Shown: positions 41,431-52,498 of the stretch, one piece after another
How the letters are laid out: each line of letters starts with the position of its first letter
Numbering within the stretch: the first letter of the stretch is position 1
NCBI GenBank assembly: GCA_001936135.1
Contig: CP012811.1
Coordinates: 1-64,000, forward strand
DNA from: Saccharomycopsis fibuligera x Saccharomycopsis cf. fibuligera
Lineage: Eukaryota; Ascomycota; Saccharomycetes; Ascoideales; Saccharomycopsidaceae
DNA: 64,000 bases
Reading direction: 5' to 3'
Program-made: the position numbers and the translations under genes
The notes under the pieces: generated by a model
What the model saw: the letters and a program-made list of their open reading frames with translations, nothing else
The model's database searches: none
Told to the model about the DNA's origin: nothing

Positions 41431-44400
41431 ATGGATATCGCAAAACCAATTGGTTCCGAAATCTCTTCGGTCGATTTCACTGTCTTGACCGATGAGGAAG
41501 TCAGATCGTTGTCAGTCAAGCAGATTACAAATCCCCAAGTCTTTGACAATTTGGGACATCCAATCTCTTCCGGTCTTTATGATCTTTCGCTTGGTGCATT
41601 TTTAAGAAATATTTGTGCCACTTGTGGTTTGGATGAGAAAAATGGCTGTCCTGGTCATCAAGGTCACATCGAATTACCAATCCCAGTTTACAACCCATTA
41701 TTTTTTTCTCAAATGTACAACTTCTTGAGAGCATCTTGTGTTTATTGTCACAAATTCAAATTAAATGCGACTGAAGTCCATTTGTTCAAGTGTAAACTAG
41801 CGTTGTTGCAATACGGTTTGTTGACCGAGTGTGACGAGTTAGAGAATTTGAGAACCACGGGTTTAGGCTCATTTGATGACCTTAATGATGATGAAGCCGA
41901 AGAAGACGATGGTAACGGCGACGATGACAAAACTCAAGTGAATTTTGAGTTGATTGAAAAAAGAGAAGAGTTTATCAAAAATGCCATTAACCAAAACAAA
42001 GAAAACGGTAAATACTCCCAAACTAGTATCATTTTAGAAGAACGTAAAAAAGTCATCCATTCTTTCTACTCAAGATTGGCTACTAGACCAAAATGTCAAA
42101 ATTGCAGAATGTTTTCTCCAGGATACAGAAAAGATGGTGTTGTCAAGATTTTTGAAAAGCCACTAACTGATAAGCAGATAACAAACAACCGTGTTAGGGG
42201 TTTGTCTAGAGAAAACATGGTGGGTTCCGGTAAATCCAGCTCCAACAGTCCAATGGGCGGCTCCAAGTATATCTTGAGTTCTGAAGTGAAAAACTTGTTG
42301 AATGCAGTTTTTCACAATGAACAACCATTGATTCAAGTTCTTTTCAATTCTAGACCAACTTCTCCAAAGAATGGTGCCATCAATGCAGATATGTTTTTCA
42401 GATCTACTTTAGTGGTGCCTCCAACTAGATTTAGATTGCCTTCCAAATTGGGTGAAGAAGTCCACGAAAATTCTTTGAACGAATTGTTATCTAAAGTTTT
42501 GAAAACTGCATTATTAATCAAAACCATCAACACCGATATCATTAATGCTAAATTCAAAGAATCCGGTGCTAGTCTTGAAACCAAGAAATCTTTGTTTAAC
42601 AGATTGATGAATTCTTTTGTTACTATTCAAAATGACGTCAACTCTTTCATTGATTCAACGAAAAATCAAAACCCAGCTGGTGGTAGAGTGCCAACCCCAG
42701 GTATTAAACAAGCTTTGGAAAAGAAAGAAGGTTTGTTCAGAAAACATATGATGGGTAAGCGTGTGAATTACGCTGCTAGATCCGTTATTTCTCCAGATCC
42801 TATGTTGGAAACCAATCAGGTGGGGGTTCCCCCAGTCTTTGCTAAAAGATTGTCTTTTCCAGAACCAGTTACTCCATACAATATTAACGAATTGCGTCAA
42901 GCAGTTATTAATGGTCCAGATAAATGGCCAGGTGCTTTACAAATTCAAAATGAGGACGGCACTTTGATTTCGTTGATTGGAATGACTGCTGAGCAAAGAA
43001 AAGCTTTAGCTGCACAATTGATGACCCCAAGTAGTGGTGCTCATCAAGCTAAAAATTTCACCATCAACAAGAAAGTTTATAGACATTTAAAGAATGACGA
43101 TATGGTTTTGATGAACAGACAGCCAACGTTACATAAAGCTTCTATGATGGGTCATAGAGTTAAGGTTTTACCGGGTGAGAAAACTTTGCGTATTCATTAT
43201 GCCAACACTGGCGCTTATAATGCTGATTTCGATGGTGATGAAATGAACATGCATTTCCCACAATCCAAGATGGCTCAAGCTGAAGCTAAAATCATTGCTT
43301 CTACTGATTCCCAATACTTGACCCCAACTGCTGGTTCTCCAGTTAGAGGTTTGATTCAAGATCACATTTCTGCTGGTGTGTGGGTTACCAGTAAAGATAC
43401 TTTTTTCAACAGAGAGCAAATGCAAGAGTACATTTACAGTTGTTTGAGACCTGAAGATGGCCATATTGTCGGCAAGAGAATTTTGACTTTGCCACCAACC
43501 ATTTGGAAACCAGAACCATTATGGACCGGTAAACAATTGATTTCCACGATTTTGTTGAATATCAAACCAGCTAACATGCCAGGTTTGAATCTTGTAAGTA
43601 AGAACAAGATCAAGAATGATTACTGGGGCAAAGGCTCTGAAGAAAACAAAGTGTTGTTTGCTAATGGTGCATTGTTATGTGGTATTTTGGATAAATCGCA
43701 ATATGGTGCTTCCGAATACGGTTTTGTGCATGCTATCCATGAACTTTATGGTGCTGAAACCGCTGGTAAATTGTTATCGGTTCTTGGTAGATTATTCACC
43801 TTCTACATTCAGAGCACTGCATTTAGTTGTGGTATGGAAGATATTTACTTGACGAAGCAAGGTAATGAATGGAGAAAAGAAATTTTGAAGGGATCCAAAG
43901 AACTTGCCAAGGAAGCTGCTGCTGAGGTCACTCAACTTGATAAGAACGTCAAAGAAAATGATCCTGAATGGCTTAGAAGATTGGAAGAAATTAGTAGAGA
44001 TGATGACAAATTGGCAATCTTGGATGCTGTTACTCAAGGTAAGATGAGAAACCTTGCTAGTAAAGTTAACAGTACAATTATTCCCGCTGGTGCTGGTAAG
44101 AAATTCCCATACAATGCGATGCAAAGTATGGCTTTGTCTGGTGCTAAAGGTTCCGCCGTCAATGTCTCCCAAATTATGTGTCTTTTGGGTCAACAATCTT
44201 TGGAAGGTAGAAGAGTGCCGTTGATGGTAAGTGGTAAATCGTTACCAAGTTTCAAACCATTTGAAACCGATGCTAGAGCTGGTGGGTTTATTGAAAACCG
44301 TTTTTACTCTGGTGTGCGACCACAAGAATATTATTTCCATTGTATGGCTGGTAGAGAAGGTTTGATTGATACTGCTGTGAAGACCGCTAGATCTGGTTAC

Positions 44401-46377
44401 TTGCAAAGATGTTTGATTAAACAATTGGAAGGTATCCACGTTGGTTATGATAATACTGTTAGAGATTCTGATGGTACTATGATTCAATTCTTGTATGGTG
44501 GTGACAGTATTGATACTGTTAAAGAATCTTACTTGAAGAAATTCGAATTCTGTCTTGAGAATTCCGAAGCTTTGAAGAGCAGATACGACCCAGCATCTTT
44601 GGCTGATAGTCTTGATATTGATGAGGTTGCCAGATACAGTAAGAAGATGAAGAAGTTTTACAAAAAATTGGGTAAATCTAAGGAGCTTAAACATTACGAA
44701 GAACCAGGCAAATACGACCCAATAATCTCCAAATTCAACCCGTCCAAATATCTTGGTGCCGTCAGTTCTACTTTCCAAGATGATTTGAAAAAATTCATCA
44801 AAGAAAACCCATCATTGTTTGACAAGAAACGTGGTATTAGCGACAGCACTTTTGAAGCATTGATGCATTTGAAGTATATGAGATCATTAGTGAATCCAGG
44901 TGAAGCTGTGGGTATTATTGCTGCTGAGTCTATTGGTGAACCATCTACTCAAATGACGTTGAACACTTTCCATTTTGCTGGTCACGGTGCCGCTAATGTG
45001 ACGTTGGGTATTCCACGTCTTAGAGAAATTGTCATGACTGCTTCTGCTTCGATCCAAACTCCACAAATGTACTTGCCAGTGTTGTCAGACATTACTGATG
45101 AACAAGCAGAAGTTTTCTGTAAATCTGTGGCTAAGATCAAGTTTTCCGAATTGGTGGATCACGTTCAAGTTGTGGAAACTACTAGTGGTACCGACACTGG
45201 ATCTGGCAGAACTTACAATATCAACATCAAGTTTTTCAGCAGAAAGGAGTACGATGAGGAATACAATGTTGAACAAAACGAATTGGAATTATGTACCAGT
45301 ACCACATTTGTGGCCAGTTTGGAGCAAGCCATTAGAAAAGAATTGTCCAACCAAAAGAAGAAGGGTCAAATTTCGTCATTGGAAGTTGGCCAAGCAGTGC
45401 CAAAGAGTCAACAAGAAAATGCCGGTATTAGTGGACGTATTCCAGCTAGTGGTGATAATGATGATGAAGATGCCGATGATGACAGATTGAACAGTAACAC
45501 TAAACAAGCTGTATCATATGACGAGCCAGACGATGAAGAGCTTGAAATTATGAGAAAAGCGGAGAAATCTGATGATGATAATGACAGTGATGAAGAAATG
45601 GATGATGCCAAGTCATCTGCTGATGAGTCTAGTGATGACGAAGCTGACGGTGAAGCGGCAAACACCTCTGTTAATGGTGTTAGTAGCAAGTACCAATCAA
45701 TGACTCAAGACGCTATTGACCGTCAAAGTCAAGTTATTTCTGCATGCAACTATATTACCAAATTCAATTTTGATGACACTGATGGCGAGTGGTGCAGTTT
45801 CACATTGAGATTACCAAGCGATACTCAAAAACTTTTGATGGTGGATCTTGTTGAGGAAACATGTCGTAAAGTTGTTGTTCGTGAAATTCAAAACATTGGC
45901 CGCTGTGTTTTCCCAAAACCTGAAAATGGGGTACGTACATTGACTACGGAAGGTGTTAACTTTAGAGCCATGTTTGATGAATACGAGGTGATTGATGTCA
46001 ATGGTATAACATCTAACGATGTTGCTGCAGTTTTGAAAACATACGGTGTGGAAGCTGCTAGAAACACTATTGTTTCGGAAATCATGAAGGTTTTCAATAC
46101 TTATTCTATTTCTGTGAGTCATAGACATTTGGATTTGATTGCTGATTACATGACCAGAGAGGGTAGTTACTTGGCCTTTAATAGACAAGGTATTGATTCT
46201 TCTACTTCTGCATTCAAAAAGATGAGTTACGAAACCACTTGTCAATTTTTGACAAAGGCAGTGTTGGACAATGCTAGAGAAGAATTGGATTCTCCTTCAG
46301 CTAAGCTTGTTATTGGTAACTTGTCAAACGTTGGTACTGGAAGTTTCGACGTTTTGTCCAAGATGCCACTCCTTTAG
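41431..46377 (+). CDS. RPA190: RNA polymerase I largest subunit, Rpa190
   Basis: The protein has 1648 residues (yeast has 1664). The N-terminus MDIAKPIGSEISSVDFTVLT is that of Rpa190. The clamp zinc site starts at Cys62 (CATCGLDEKNGCPGHQGH). The active site NADFDGDEMN, whose three Asp bind the catalytic magnesium, lies near residues 596-605. The trigger-loop region GREGLIDTAVKTARSGYLQR is near 972. A long acidic insertion (about 1340-1412, Asp/Glu/Ser-rich) sits in the jaw, as in Pol I. As the catalytic core of Pol I in the nucleolus it transcribes the rDNA. Leucine is encoded almost wholly by TTG, TTA and CTT in the part I read (about 450 codons) with no CTG, as expected of a strongly expressed CUG-clade gene. 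Confidence 0.97.
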   Translation: MDIAKPIGSEISSVDFTVLTDEEVRSLSVKQITNPQVFDNLGHPISSGLYDLSLGAFLRNICATCGLDEKNGCPGHQGHIELPIPVYNPLFFSQMYNFLRASCVYCHKFKLNATEVHLFKCKLALLQYGLLTECDELENLRTTGLGSFDDLNDDEAEEDDGNGDDDKTQVNFELIEKREEFIKNAINQNKENGKYSQTSIILEERKKVIHSFYSRLATRPKCQNCRMFSPGYRKDGVVKIFEKPLTDKQITNNRVRGLSRENMVGSGKSSSNSPMGGSKYILSSEVKNLLNAVFHNEQPLIQVLFNSRPTSPKNGAINADMFFRSTLVVPPTRFRLPSKLGEEVHENSLNELLSKVLKTALLIKTINTDIINAKFKESGASLETKKSLFNRLMNSFVTIQNDVNSFIDSTKNQNPAGGRVPTPGIKQALEKKEGLFRKHMMGKRVNYAARSVISPDPMLETNQVGVPPVFAKRLSFPEPVTPYNINELRQAVINGPDKWPGALQIQNEDGTLISLIGMTAEQRKALAAQLMTPSSGAHQAKNFTINKKVYRHLKNDDMVLMNRQPTLHKASMMGHRVKVLPGEKTLRIHYANTGAYNADFDGDEMNMHFPQSKMAQAEAKIIASTDSQYLTPTAGSPVRGLIQDHISAGVWVTSKDTFFNREQMQEYIYSCLRPEDGHIVGKRILTLPPTIWKPEPLWTGKQLISTILLNIKPANMPGLNLVSKNKIKNDYWGKGSEENKVLFANGALLCGILDKSQYGASEYGFVHAIHELYGAETAGKLLSVLGRLFTFYIQSTAFSCGMEDIYLTKQGNEWRKEILKGSKELAKEAAAEVTQLDKNVKENDPEWLRRLEEISRDDDKLAILDAVTQGKMRNLASKVNSTIIPAGAGKKFPYNAMQSMALSGAKGSAVNVSQIMCLLGQQSLEGRRVPLMVSGKSLPSFKPFETDARAGGFIENRFYSGVRPQEYYFHCMAGREGLIDTAVKTARSGYLQRCLIKQLEGIHVGYDNTVRDSDGTMIQFLYGGDSIDTVKESYLKKFEFCLENSEALKSRYDPASLADSLDIDEVARYSKKMKKFYKKLGKSKELKHYEEPGKYDPIISKFNPSKYLGAVSSTFQDDLKKFIKENPSLFDKKRGISDSTFEALMHLKYMRSLVNPGEAVGIIAAESIGEPSTQMTLNTFHFAGHGAANVTLGIPRLREIVMTASASIQTPQMYLPVLSDITDEQAEVFCKSVAKIKFSELVDHVQVVETTSGTDTGSGRTYNINIKFFSRKEYDEEYNVEQNELELCTSTTFVASLEQAIRKELSNQKKKGQISSLEVGQAVPKSQQENAGISGRIPASGDNDDEDADDDRLNSNTKQAVSYDEPDDEELEIMRKAEKSDDDNDSDEEMDDAKSSADESSDDEADGEAANTSVNGVSSKYQSMTQDAIDRQSQVISACNYITKFNFDDTDGEWCSFTLRLPSDTQKLLMVDLVEETCRKVVVREIQNIGRCVFPKPENGVRTLTTEGVNFRAMFDEYEVIDVNGITSNDVAAVLKTYGVEAARNTIVSEIMKVFNTYSISVSHRHLDLIADYMTREGSYLAFNRQGIDSSTSAFKKMSYETTCQFLTKAVLDNAREELDSPSAKLVIGNLSNVGTGSFDVLSKMPLL

Positions 46378-46814
46378 ATGCAATTCAAATAATTATCAAA
46401 ATTTATACTGTTCCTTGTTTGCAATCACTGATTGATAATAAACAAACTACTATATTGATTCCTGTTACTATTTCTAATTTTCTCTTTTTTTTTTTCTTTT
46501 TTTCCCTTGTTGATTAGCCCAAAAGCATATTGTACTTATTTTTCTCCTAATTTGTTTCTTTTTCTCCTTTCATCCATATATAATGTATTTTTCAAAAATG
46601 ATAAAATAAATATATTTACTATCGACCACTAAGTGTTCATGACGCTCTCTGTAAGCAAGCACATAACTATATGTGTGTGTTTTGTCTACGCACTGTGGTG
46701 CAGCAAACCGTAACATGTACAGCCATCAATACAATTGAAATGGACAAACAGAGAAGTATCCTTTTCGATGTTGAAGAAGTTTGCTATATGCTGTATAGCC
46801 TCTGGTGCAGCTAT

Positions 46815-46817
<3 letters not shown>

Positions 46818-46883
<66 letters not shown>
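46818..46883. repeat. CTG/CAG trinucleotide repeat, 22 units
   Basis: 66 bases of perfect TGC repeat (CTG on plus, CAG on minus) about 440 bases past the RPA190 stop. No gene covers it, though it is translated as poly-Cys or poly-Gln in frames without a proper start. Confidence 0.95.
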
Positions 46884-46885
<2 letters not shown>

Positions 46886-47770
46886 AGGCTTATTGACACC
46901 ACAGTATCGATATATAGCCAGACAATAAGTTAGCAGAAAAGGGACTAATAAGCGGTTATGCTTAAACAAATCAAACTGCGGCTGTCGCAATATTGTAGCT
47001 GCTACACGGTTTAAGCACCGCGGCCAGTGTCGGTCCACCTTTAGGTTCCATTAATGCGCTCAGTTGTAAGCCCACACAAGCCAGAACCGGCACTAAAGAA
47101 CAATCCGACCGTGGCTTCACTTGCTGTCGACCGCAATTCCTTTCTCAGCAGAAACAGAAACAGAAAATACCTCGTTGCCGGCAGCGATAAGTTTACCGAT
47201 ATAATTATAGAAGTCAGTCGACATTCGTAATTACTGTATTGAGTGTCGACAAAGTTACATACATGCAAATAAACGGCACTACAGTACTTTTGCTAGTCCA
47301 CAGACAAGCTTAGAGTGCTAGTCTATCCCTCTTTATTGCGCTTTTTGCAATTTTCTCAGTGTCTTGGTGAAGAAAGCTCCAGCGTCTTACATAAAAGCAA
47401 CAAATCATCAGCTCAACGGGCTATATATACTCGTATACGAGAGACACGCCGAACTTGTCGTATTGTATTCTCAGACACACTACGTAGGCGTGTGCTGCGA
47501 TGCTCGATCAACGGATACAGAACCAAGATATCAAAGCTTGTGAAGCCAAGACTTGAACTACAGCAGCAACGAAAGATTTCTTGTCTCTACTATCCACCAA
47601 GAAAAAACTTTGGTGTTCGGATTGGGTTCCAAGTAAGTTTTGAAGCTGGCTTTGTTAATAGCTTGATGATATTGATGTTTAAGACAAGCCAATGCACCCC
47701 TGGCAAAGACAATAATAGATTGCAGCCTTACTTGTAGCAGAGCAATCTAATTGTATAATAGCATCGCAAT

Positions 47771-47805
47771 ACCACAACACCACAACACCACAACACCACA
47801 ACACC
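47771..47805 (+). repeat. ACCACAAC octamer, four copies
   Basis: Four exact tandem ACCACAAC units plus a partial fifth, in the spacer. Confidence 0.9.
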
Positions 47806-48668
47806 GTGCACTATATATATCTGTGCTACAGTATACTGCAACGGGGTGTTCGCAAATTCCTTTGCTCTATCATGCAGTGCAGCAGTCGTTAACAACACAG
47901 CCCTCTGTCTGACCTCTAACCTTTATATTATATCCGGGGATGGACAGGCGGTCTTTGCTAGCAGTTGCCAACACATGCTTACAAGCACAAACGCAGCAGG
48001 CGGCTGCTATATATAGCAAGGTTTTGGATCACGCAGCGTCCTGCATTAGGGGAAACGCCTATTACATCACATCACCGCTTCAGTCAACAACACTTTGCAC
48101 TCAAGAACTGTAATGCATGCAGTCGGTGATGATGGTGCTACTGAACCGTTGAGGGGTAAAAACAGAATAGAACAAAAGTTTGTGCTAAACTCTTTTTGTT
48201 CTCTGTTGACTGACTACTAAAGTAAGTTTGCTAACGCTACAACAAATTGGTTTAAATTAAGGAATGAAATTTATTTAATGCAACCAAGAAATTAAGCTAT
48301 AACAAAAAGAAGAAAAAATGCAATATATAGTAAAACAAGAGATCCGAAAAAAAGTTGGAACTTTAACCAAGCCAAGTGTAGAAGAAAGAACAAAGATTAA
48401 AATAATGAAGGAAGGAAAAAATGAGAAAACCAAAATGAAACAAAGTAGAATAGTTGATCCGCTGAAACCACATTATATAATACCGCACAATAATAAAACA
48501 TCAAGTGTAATTTTGATTAAGATGCCGAAAGTTTTTGAAGATGGAATGCAATATGCTGAAAGATGAAGTTGAAACTAAAATTATTAAAAAAGTATTAATA
48601 TTATGATTTTTCAAAAATCAACTAATAATAATAACTGAGAAAATCAATAGTCAAACTGTTCAACTTTC

Positions 48669-49817
48669 TTAACAGTCAACCAAACCGGTGACTTCCAAGT
48701 GAACTGGTTTACAGTGTGGTCCCAAAGTTTGATCGTACAAGTTGTAGAAGGTACCAGACAAACATTGGTAGAAGATGGTGGTTTCACCGATGGCCAAGTT
48801 ACCGTCAGAGATGGACCAACCAGCAGCGTAGATGGCACCAGCTTGTGGTGGTGGACCGTCGAATTGGAATTGTCTGTTAGCAACAATAGAACCGATTCTT
48901 CCCTTGGAGTCCTTCAAGATAGACTTTTCCAAAACTAATTGCAAAGTACCATCGACTTTACAGGAAACGGTGTCAACACCAGCGGTTTCAGCAGCTTCAA
49001 TGGCAGAGGAAGTGGAGTTAGCTTTAGCGGTAGAGTTAGAGGTACCTTGAGCTTGAACTTGGCCATCAGTGATTTGAGAAGCGCCAGAAGTAGTGGATTG
49101 GGTGGCTTGAATTTGACCATCACCAATTTGAGAAACAGCCTTGGCGGTAGATTTTGGAGCTAAAGTGGAGGTAGAAGCTTGGATTTGACCGTCACCAATT
49201 TGGGAAATGGCTTGTGCGGTAGATTGAGCCTTAGAAGTGGCGGTGGTAGCTTGGATTTGGCCATCACCAATTTGAGAGATAGGTTGAGCAGTAGACTTGG
49301 CCTTAGAAGTGGCGGTGGTAGCTTGGATTTGGCCATCGCCGATTTGAGAAATGGCTTGAGCAGTAGATTTTGGAGCGGCAGTAGAAGTGGTAGCTTGGAT
49401 TTGACCGTCACCAATTTGAGAGATGGCTTGAGCAGTAGATTGAGCTTTGGAGGTTTGAGTAGTAGCTTGAATTTGGCCATCACCAATCTGGGAAATTGGT
49501 TGAGCGGTAGATTTTGGAGCAGAGGAAGTGCCAGTAGTGGCTTGGATTTGACCATCGCCGATTTGAGAAGCAACATCTCTCTTGGCTTTAGAAGAGGTGG
49601 TTGGATCAGCAGATTCGGCAGAAGAGTAAGAAGAGAACTCAGAACCAGTGGTGATTGGAACAACGGCAATACCGAAGGTACCAGAGTAGTCAGTAGCACC
49701 ACCAGAAACGGTTTTGCTTGGAGTCAAAGTGGACCATGGTTCAGATGGAACGTAAGCGGCCAAAGTGGAAGAGGCAAGAGCCAAGGTAGACACGACAGAA
49801 GAGTATTGGTAACGCAT
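48669..49817 (-). CDS. PIR cell wall protein, copy 1
   Basis: The protein has 382 residues. The signal peptide ([21 protein letters not shown]) is followed by [12 protein letters not shown] and a pro-region ending in a Kex2 site (SKAKR, then [10 protein letters not shown]). Seven PIR repeats of core [10 protein letters not shown](T/S)T follow, plus a degenerate eighth ([10 protein letters not shown]). The glutamine in DGQIQ is the residue that forms the alkali-labile ester to beta-1,3-glucan in this family. The C-terminal domain has four Cys in the pattern CX65CX16CX12C. It resembles S. cerevisiae Pir1-Pir4 and Candida Pir1. It is a structural protein of the wall. It is head to head with a second PIR gene at 52499, whose C-terminal domain is almost identical. 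Confidence 0.95.
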   Translation of the reverse strand: MRYQYSSVVSTLALASSTLAAYVPSEPWSTLTPSKTVSGGATDYSGTFGIAVVPITTGSEFSSYSSAESADPTTSSKAKRDVASQIGDGQIQATTGTSSAPKSTAQPISQIGDGQIQATTQTSKAQSTAQAISQIGDGQIQATTSTAAPKSTAQAISQIGDGQIQATTATSKAKSTAQPISQIGDGQIQATTATSKAQSTAQAISQIGDGQIQASTSTLAPKSTAKAVSQIGDGQIQATQSTTSGASQITDGQVQAQGTSNSTAKANSTSSAIEAAETAGVDTVSCKVDGTLQLVLEKSILKDSKGRIGSIVANRQFQFDGPPPQAGAIYAAGWSISDGNLAIGETTIFYQCLSGTFYNLYDQTLGPHCKPVHLEVTGLVDC

Positions 49818-50559
49818 TGCTGGATAGAGATATAATGTGTGTTTAGTGATTTCCTTTTTTGACAGTGATTGGGGGCTTATAAAATTTTATTAGATTTCCT
49901 AATTGAGACTTAAAAAGTTCTTGGTAATTTTTAATTTTTTTTTTTTCTTTATTAAAGAAATCGCTTTTGTTGTTGATGTAGTAAAAACAGAACCAGAACA
50001 GATTGAATCCAGAGAAAGTTGGACCTCAGCACGATATATATACTAAAAAGGAGGGCTCCTTTTTCATCCAGGTTTGCCCATTAATCTTAAAAAATTAAAG
50101 GCCATTTCAGTTGCTTGCAAAGAGCCTATTGTCCATATCTATTGTCCACTACATTGTCGAGAAACCTTTTGACAATAGACAGAGTACTTGCCCGCCAAAG
50201 GGCGCTGGCTGGACTGTACTGGGGTTCGTGGGCACTGTGGGCCCCAGTAGCCAGCAGCCAGCAATTGCTGCAGCTGTTGCAGTGTCGATGTTTATATTCT
50301 TACTAAAATTAGCAGCTGACGGCCCGGTTATGCAGTGCAGTGCTATGCAGAAAAAAATAAAAATAAATAAATCAAAAACAACGCACCGCAGGGCGTGCAG
50401 AGTAGACATGATATGCAATAGACGCATTAGCTGCAATGCAAGTAACTGGGCTGGGCTAGCACTATCACCCGATTGGGAATGATGATGAAAACACCGTCAA
50501 GGTTTGGTGGAAAGGTTGGCAGGGGCGCGACAGCAGTGAGTGCTTATGATGTTAACAAG

Positions 50560-50563
<4 letters not shown>

Positions 50564-50600
<37 letters not shown>
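50564..50600 (+). repeat. Homopolymer of 37 T
   Basis: Uninterrupted T-run in the PIR intergenic region; the open frames across it (poly-Phe or poly-Lys) are artefacts. Confidence 0.9.
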
Positions 50601-50984
50601 CATGGCCATGGCTACCAAGTTATTAACGAGTGCTATGATTAATTTGCAAGATGGCAGCAGCGGCAGCAGCGGCAGCAGCCAGAACCGTAGAGATAGTAGC
50701 AGCCTTGGCCACATACTGCAAAGACGTAATGGCGCTGCTACGAACAAGCAAGCGCAACATTAGTAATTCTTATTATTATGGCTATTACCATTATTGCAGT
50801 AATGTTACTATTTACTTACAGATATGCTGAGTCGATGCTGCAATGACGTGGGCCATGAATCAGCCTACTGGCAACCATTGCAAGCGGGGAGGCGGTGGTC
50901 AAAGCCCCCATGAACACATGTGTGAATCAATGGATGAAAGCGGTGAGCCTGTCTGCTAACAAACTAGCTGACTGACACTTTTAT

Positions 50985-51004
50985 TGACTGACTGACTGAC
51001 TGAC
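50985..51004 (+). repeat. TGAC tetramer, five copies
   Basis: Five exact tandem TGAC units; another partial run (GCTGACTGACAC) lies just before it near 50968. Confidence 0.9.
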
Positions 51005-51772
51005 AAAGCTTCGAAGCTTAGATCTATCAGAATTTTGTATAGGCACTTCAAACTGCCTGCCAGCAACCAGTGCCAAAAATAGATCCCATAGATTTCTGTG
51101 CGGGCTGTTGCTATTTTTGGGTCATATTATATGTTGCTGTTTCTTTTCTTTTATTTTTTACTTTTACTTTTTTACTTTTATTTTTTATCTTGTTAGTTTG
51201 GGCTTGTTTAAAGATCCCAAAATGCTTTGTTTGTAGAATCTTATATCCAGAGTGACTAGCATTAATGCTTCTTTCAGTGTACAGCATGTCCTCTTTGGTG
51301 AGTATCCCCGTTTATCGTCAGTTGCAATTCCTATTTCAAAAGTTTCTTGTTTTGATGTTTCTGTTCTTGGACAAGTTAGACGCGATATAAACCAAATCAA
51401 TATGTCAGCGCCGAAACTTGTGGACAAATCTGAAAATCAAGAATCAGATCAGAAATAGGGGCGTCAAATAAAATTTTTCTTAATGATTTTTATTACTATT
51501 ATTACGAGCGTGCGTGACAAGTTAGTTATCATGATAGGTGACGGAGGACGGGTCGGCAGTATGCTACTTTCCCATGCATCCGGCTGCGCCCAAATTAGAA
51601 GCAAAAAGTGTAGAATTTTACACTAATGCGCCTCGATACGGTAGGATTATGGCTCCACGCTGCAGACTGTCGGCTGCCAATTGCCTTTTCACAGGAGGGA
51701 TATTCCAAAGGTTCGCTGAGATTTGGAGCTTTCAGGTCTCATCATGCTTTCCACCCACCCCGGTTGAAGTGT

Positions 51773-51809
51773 GTCTGAGACCGGTGCTTTATCACTGCCG
51801 GTCTCAGAC
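51773..51809. other. Perfect 12-bp inverted repeat
   Basis: GTCTGAGACCGG (51773-51784) and CCGGTCTCAGAC (51798-51809) are exact reverse complements around a 13-base loop. It is more G+C-rich than the surroundings. It could be a cruciform, a dimeric protein site or an RNA hairpin. Confidence 0.85.
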
Positions 51810-52498
51810 AAACACCACCGGCGTTACATTGTAGTGTAATCCGCGATTTTGATTGTGACTGGTAATGATTTGTTAATCACATCAGTGCCGAGCGAGCTCC
51901 AAGATTTTCGTTTTTGCGGTTAAGAGATCTTTGTTTCTGTGTCTGTCTCTTACTGGCGCCATGTCTATTCCGGACTTGGAAAAAACACAAAGAAAACAAA
52001 AACAAAAACATTGGCTGGCATTGGTATTGCTAAGTGCTGGCTGAGCTCTCGCCTAGCAGCATTGGCACCCAGCACCCGCTCGTCTAGTTTTATTTTCGTT
52101 TTTCCACTTTTTGGCTGCTTTCCTGCAATTGCGCTGCCATTTTGTTTATGTTTTGCCCGAAATCCGTTGCGCAGCGCCTTGCGCAAGTACTGCAGGCGTC
52201 ACTGCTTTCGAATGCATATTCTCGCAGATTCAACAGCGCTGCGACAAGAAAATTAAGCGCCACCATAACCAGCCGGCGTTTAATCATAATGAGAGCTGGC
52301 ACTTTTTCAGACTGCGCAAAAATTGAATATATAAACTAGCGTCTGCCCTCGTTTCTTTGTCTAGCAATGTTTTTCTTTTTTGTCTTCTATTATCTCTATC
52401 CTCGTTTACATCAAAGACAATCGTTGCTCTTACAGCTTTCACAATAGTCGCTTTATTTATCCCAAACACTAATCTCAAATAACCACAATCATCCAAAA

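Larger units (their letters stand above)
46378..48668. other. Repeat-rich spacer between RPA190 and the first PIR gene
   Basis: 2.3 kb. It starts with the T-rich 3' flank of RPA190, then holds a CTG/CAG tract and an octamer repeat (separate entries). Frames at 47315-47737 (+, begins at GTG), 46811-47038 (-, begins at GTG, poly-Gln from the repeat) and 48318-48566 (+, Lys-rich, antisense side of the PIR 3' flank) have no support as genes. Confidence 0.55.
49818..52498. promoter_or_regulatory. Shared upstream region of the divergent PIR genes
   Basis: 2.7 kb between two divergent ATGs. CCAGC/GCTGG words, the core of the Swi5/Ace2 site (ACCAGC), cluster on both sides: GCTGG at 50204 and 50208 and CCAGC at 50251 and 50258 (about 390-445 bases before copy 1), and AACCAGC at 52267 and GCTGG at 52295 (200-230 bases before copy 2). 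In S. cerevisiae PIR genes are Swi5/Ace2 targets at the M/G1 border. The match here is by eye and inferential. The region also holds a poly-T run, a TGAC repeat and a strong hairpin. The short open frames in it are not supported. Confidence 0.5.

Noticed and set aside
46811-47038. Poly-Gln protein
   Set aside because: The frame opens at GTG and its only feature is the CAG repeat.
49179-49835. 218-codon plus-strand frame antisense to PIR copy 1
   Set aside because: Shadow of the biased codons in the repeats; Ser/Arg/Leu pattern mirrors the PIR period.
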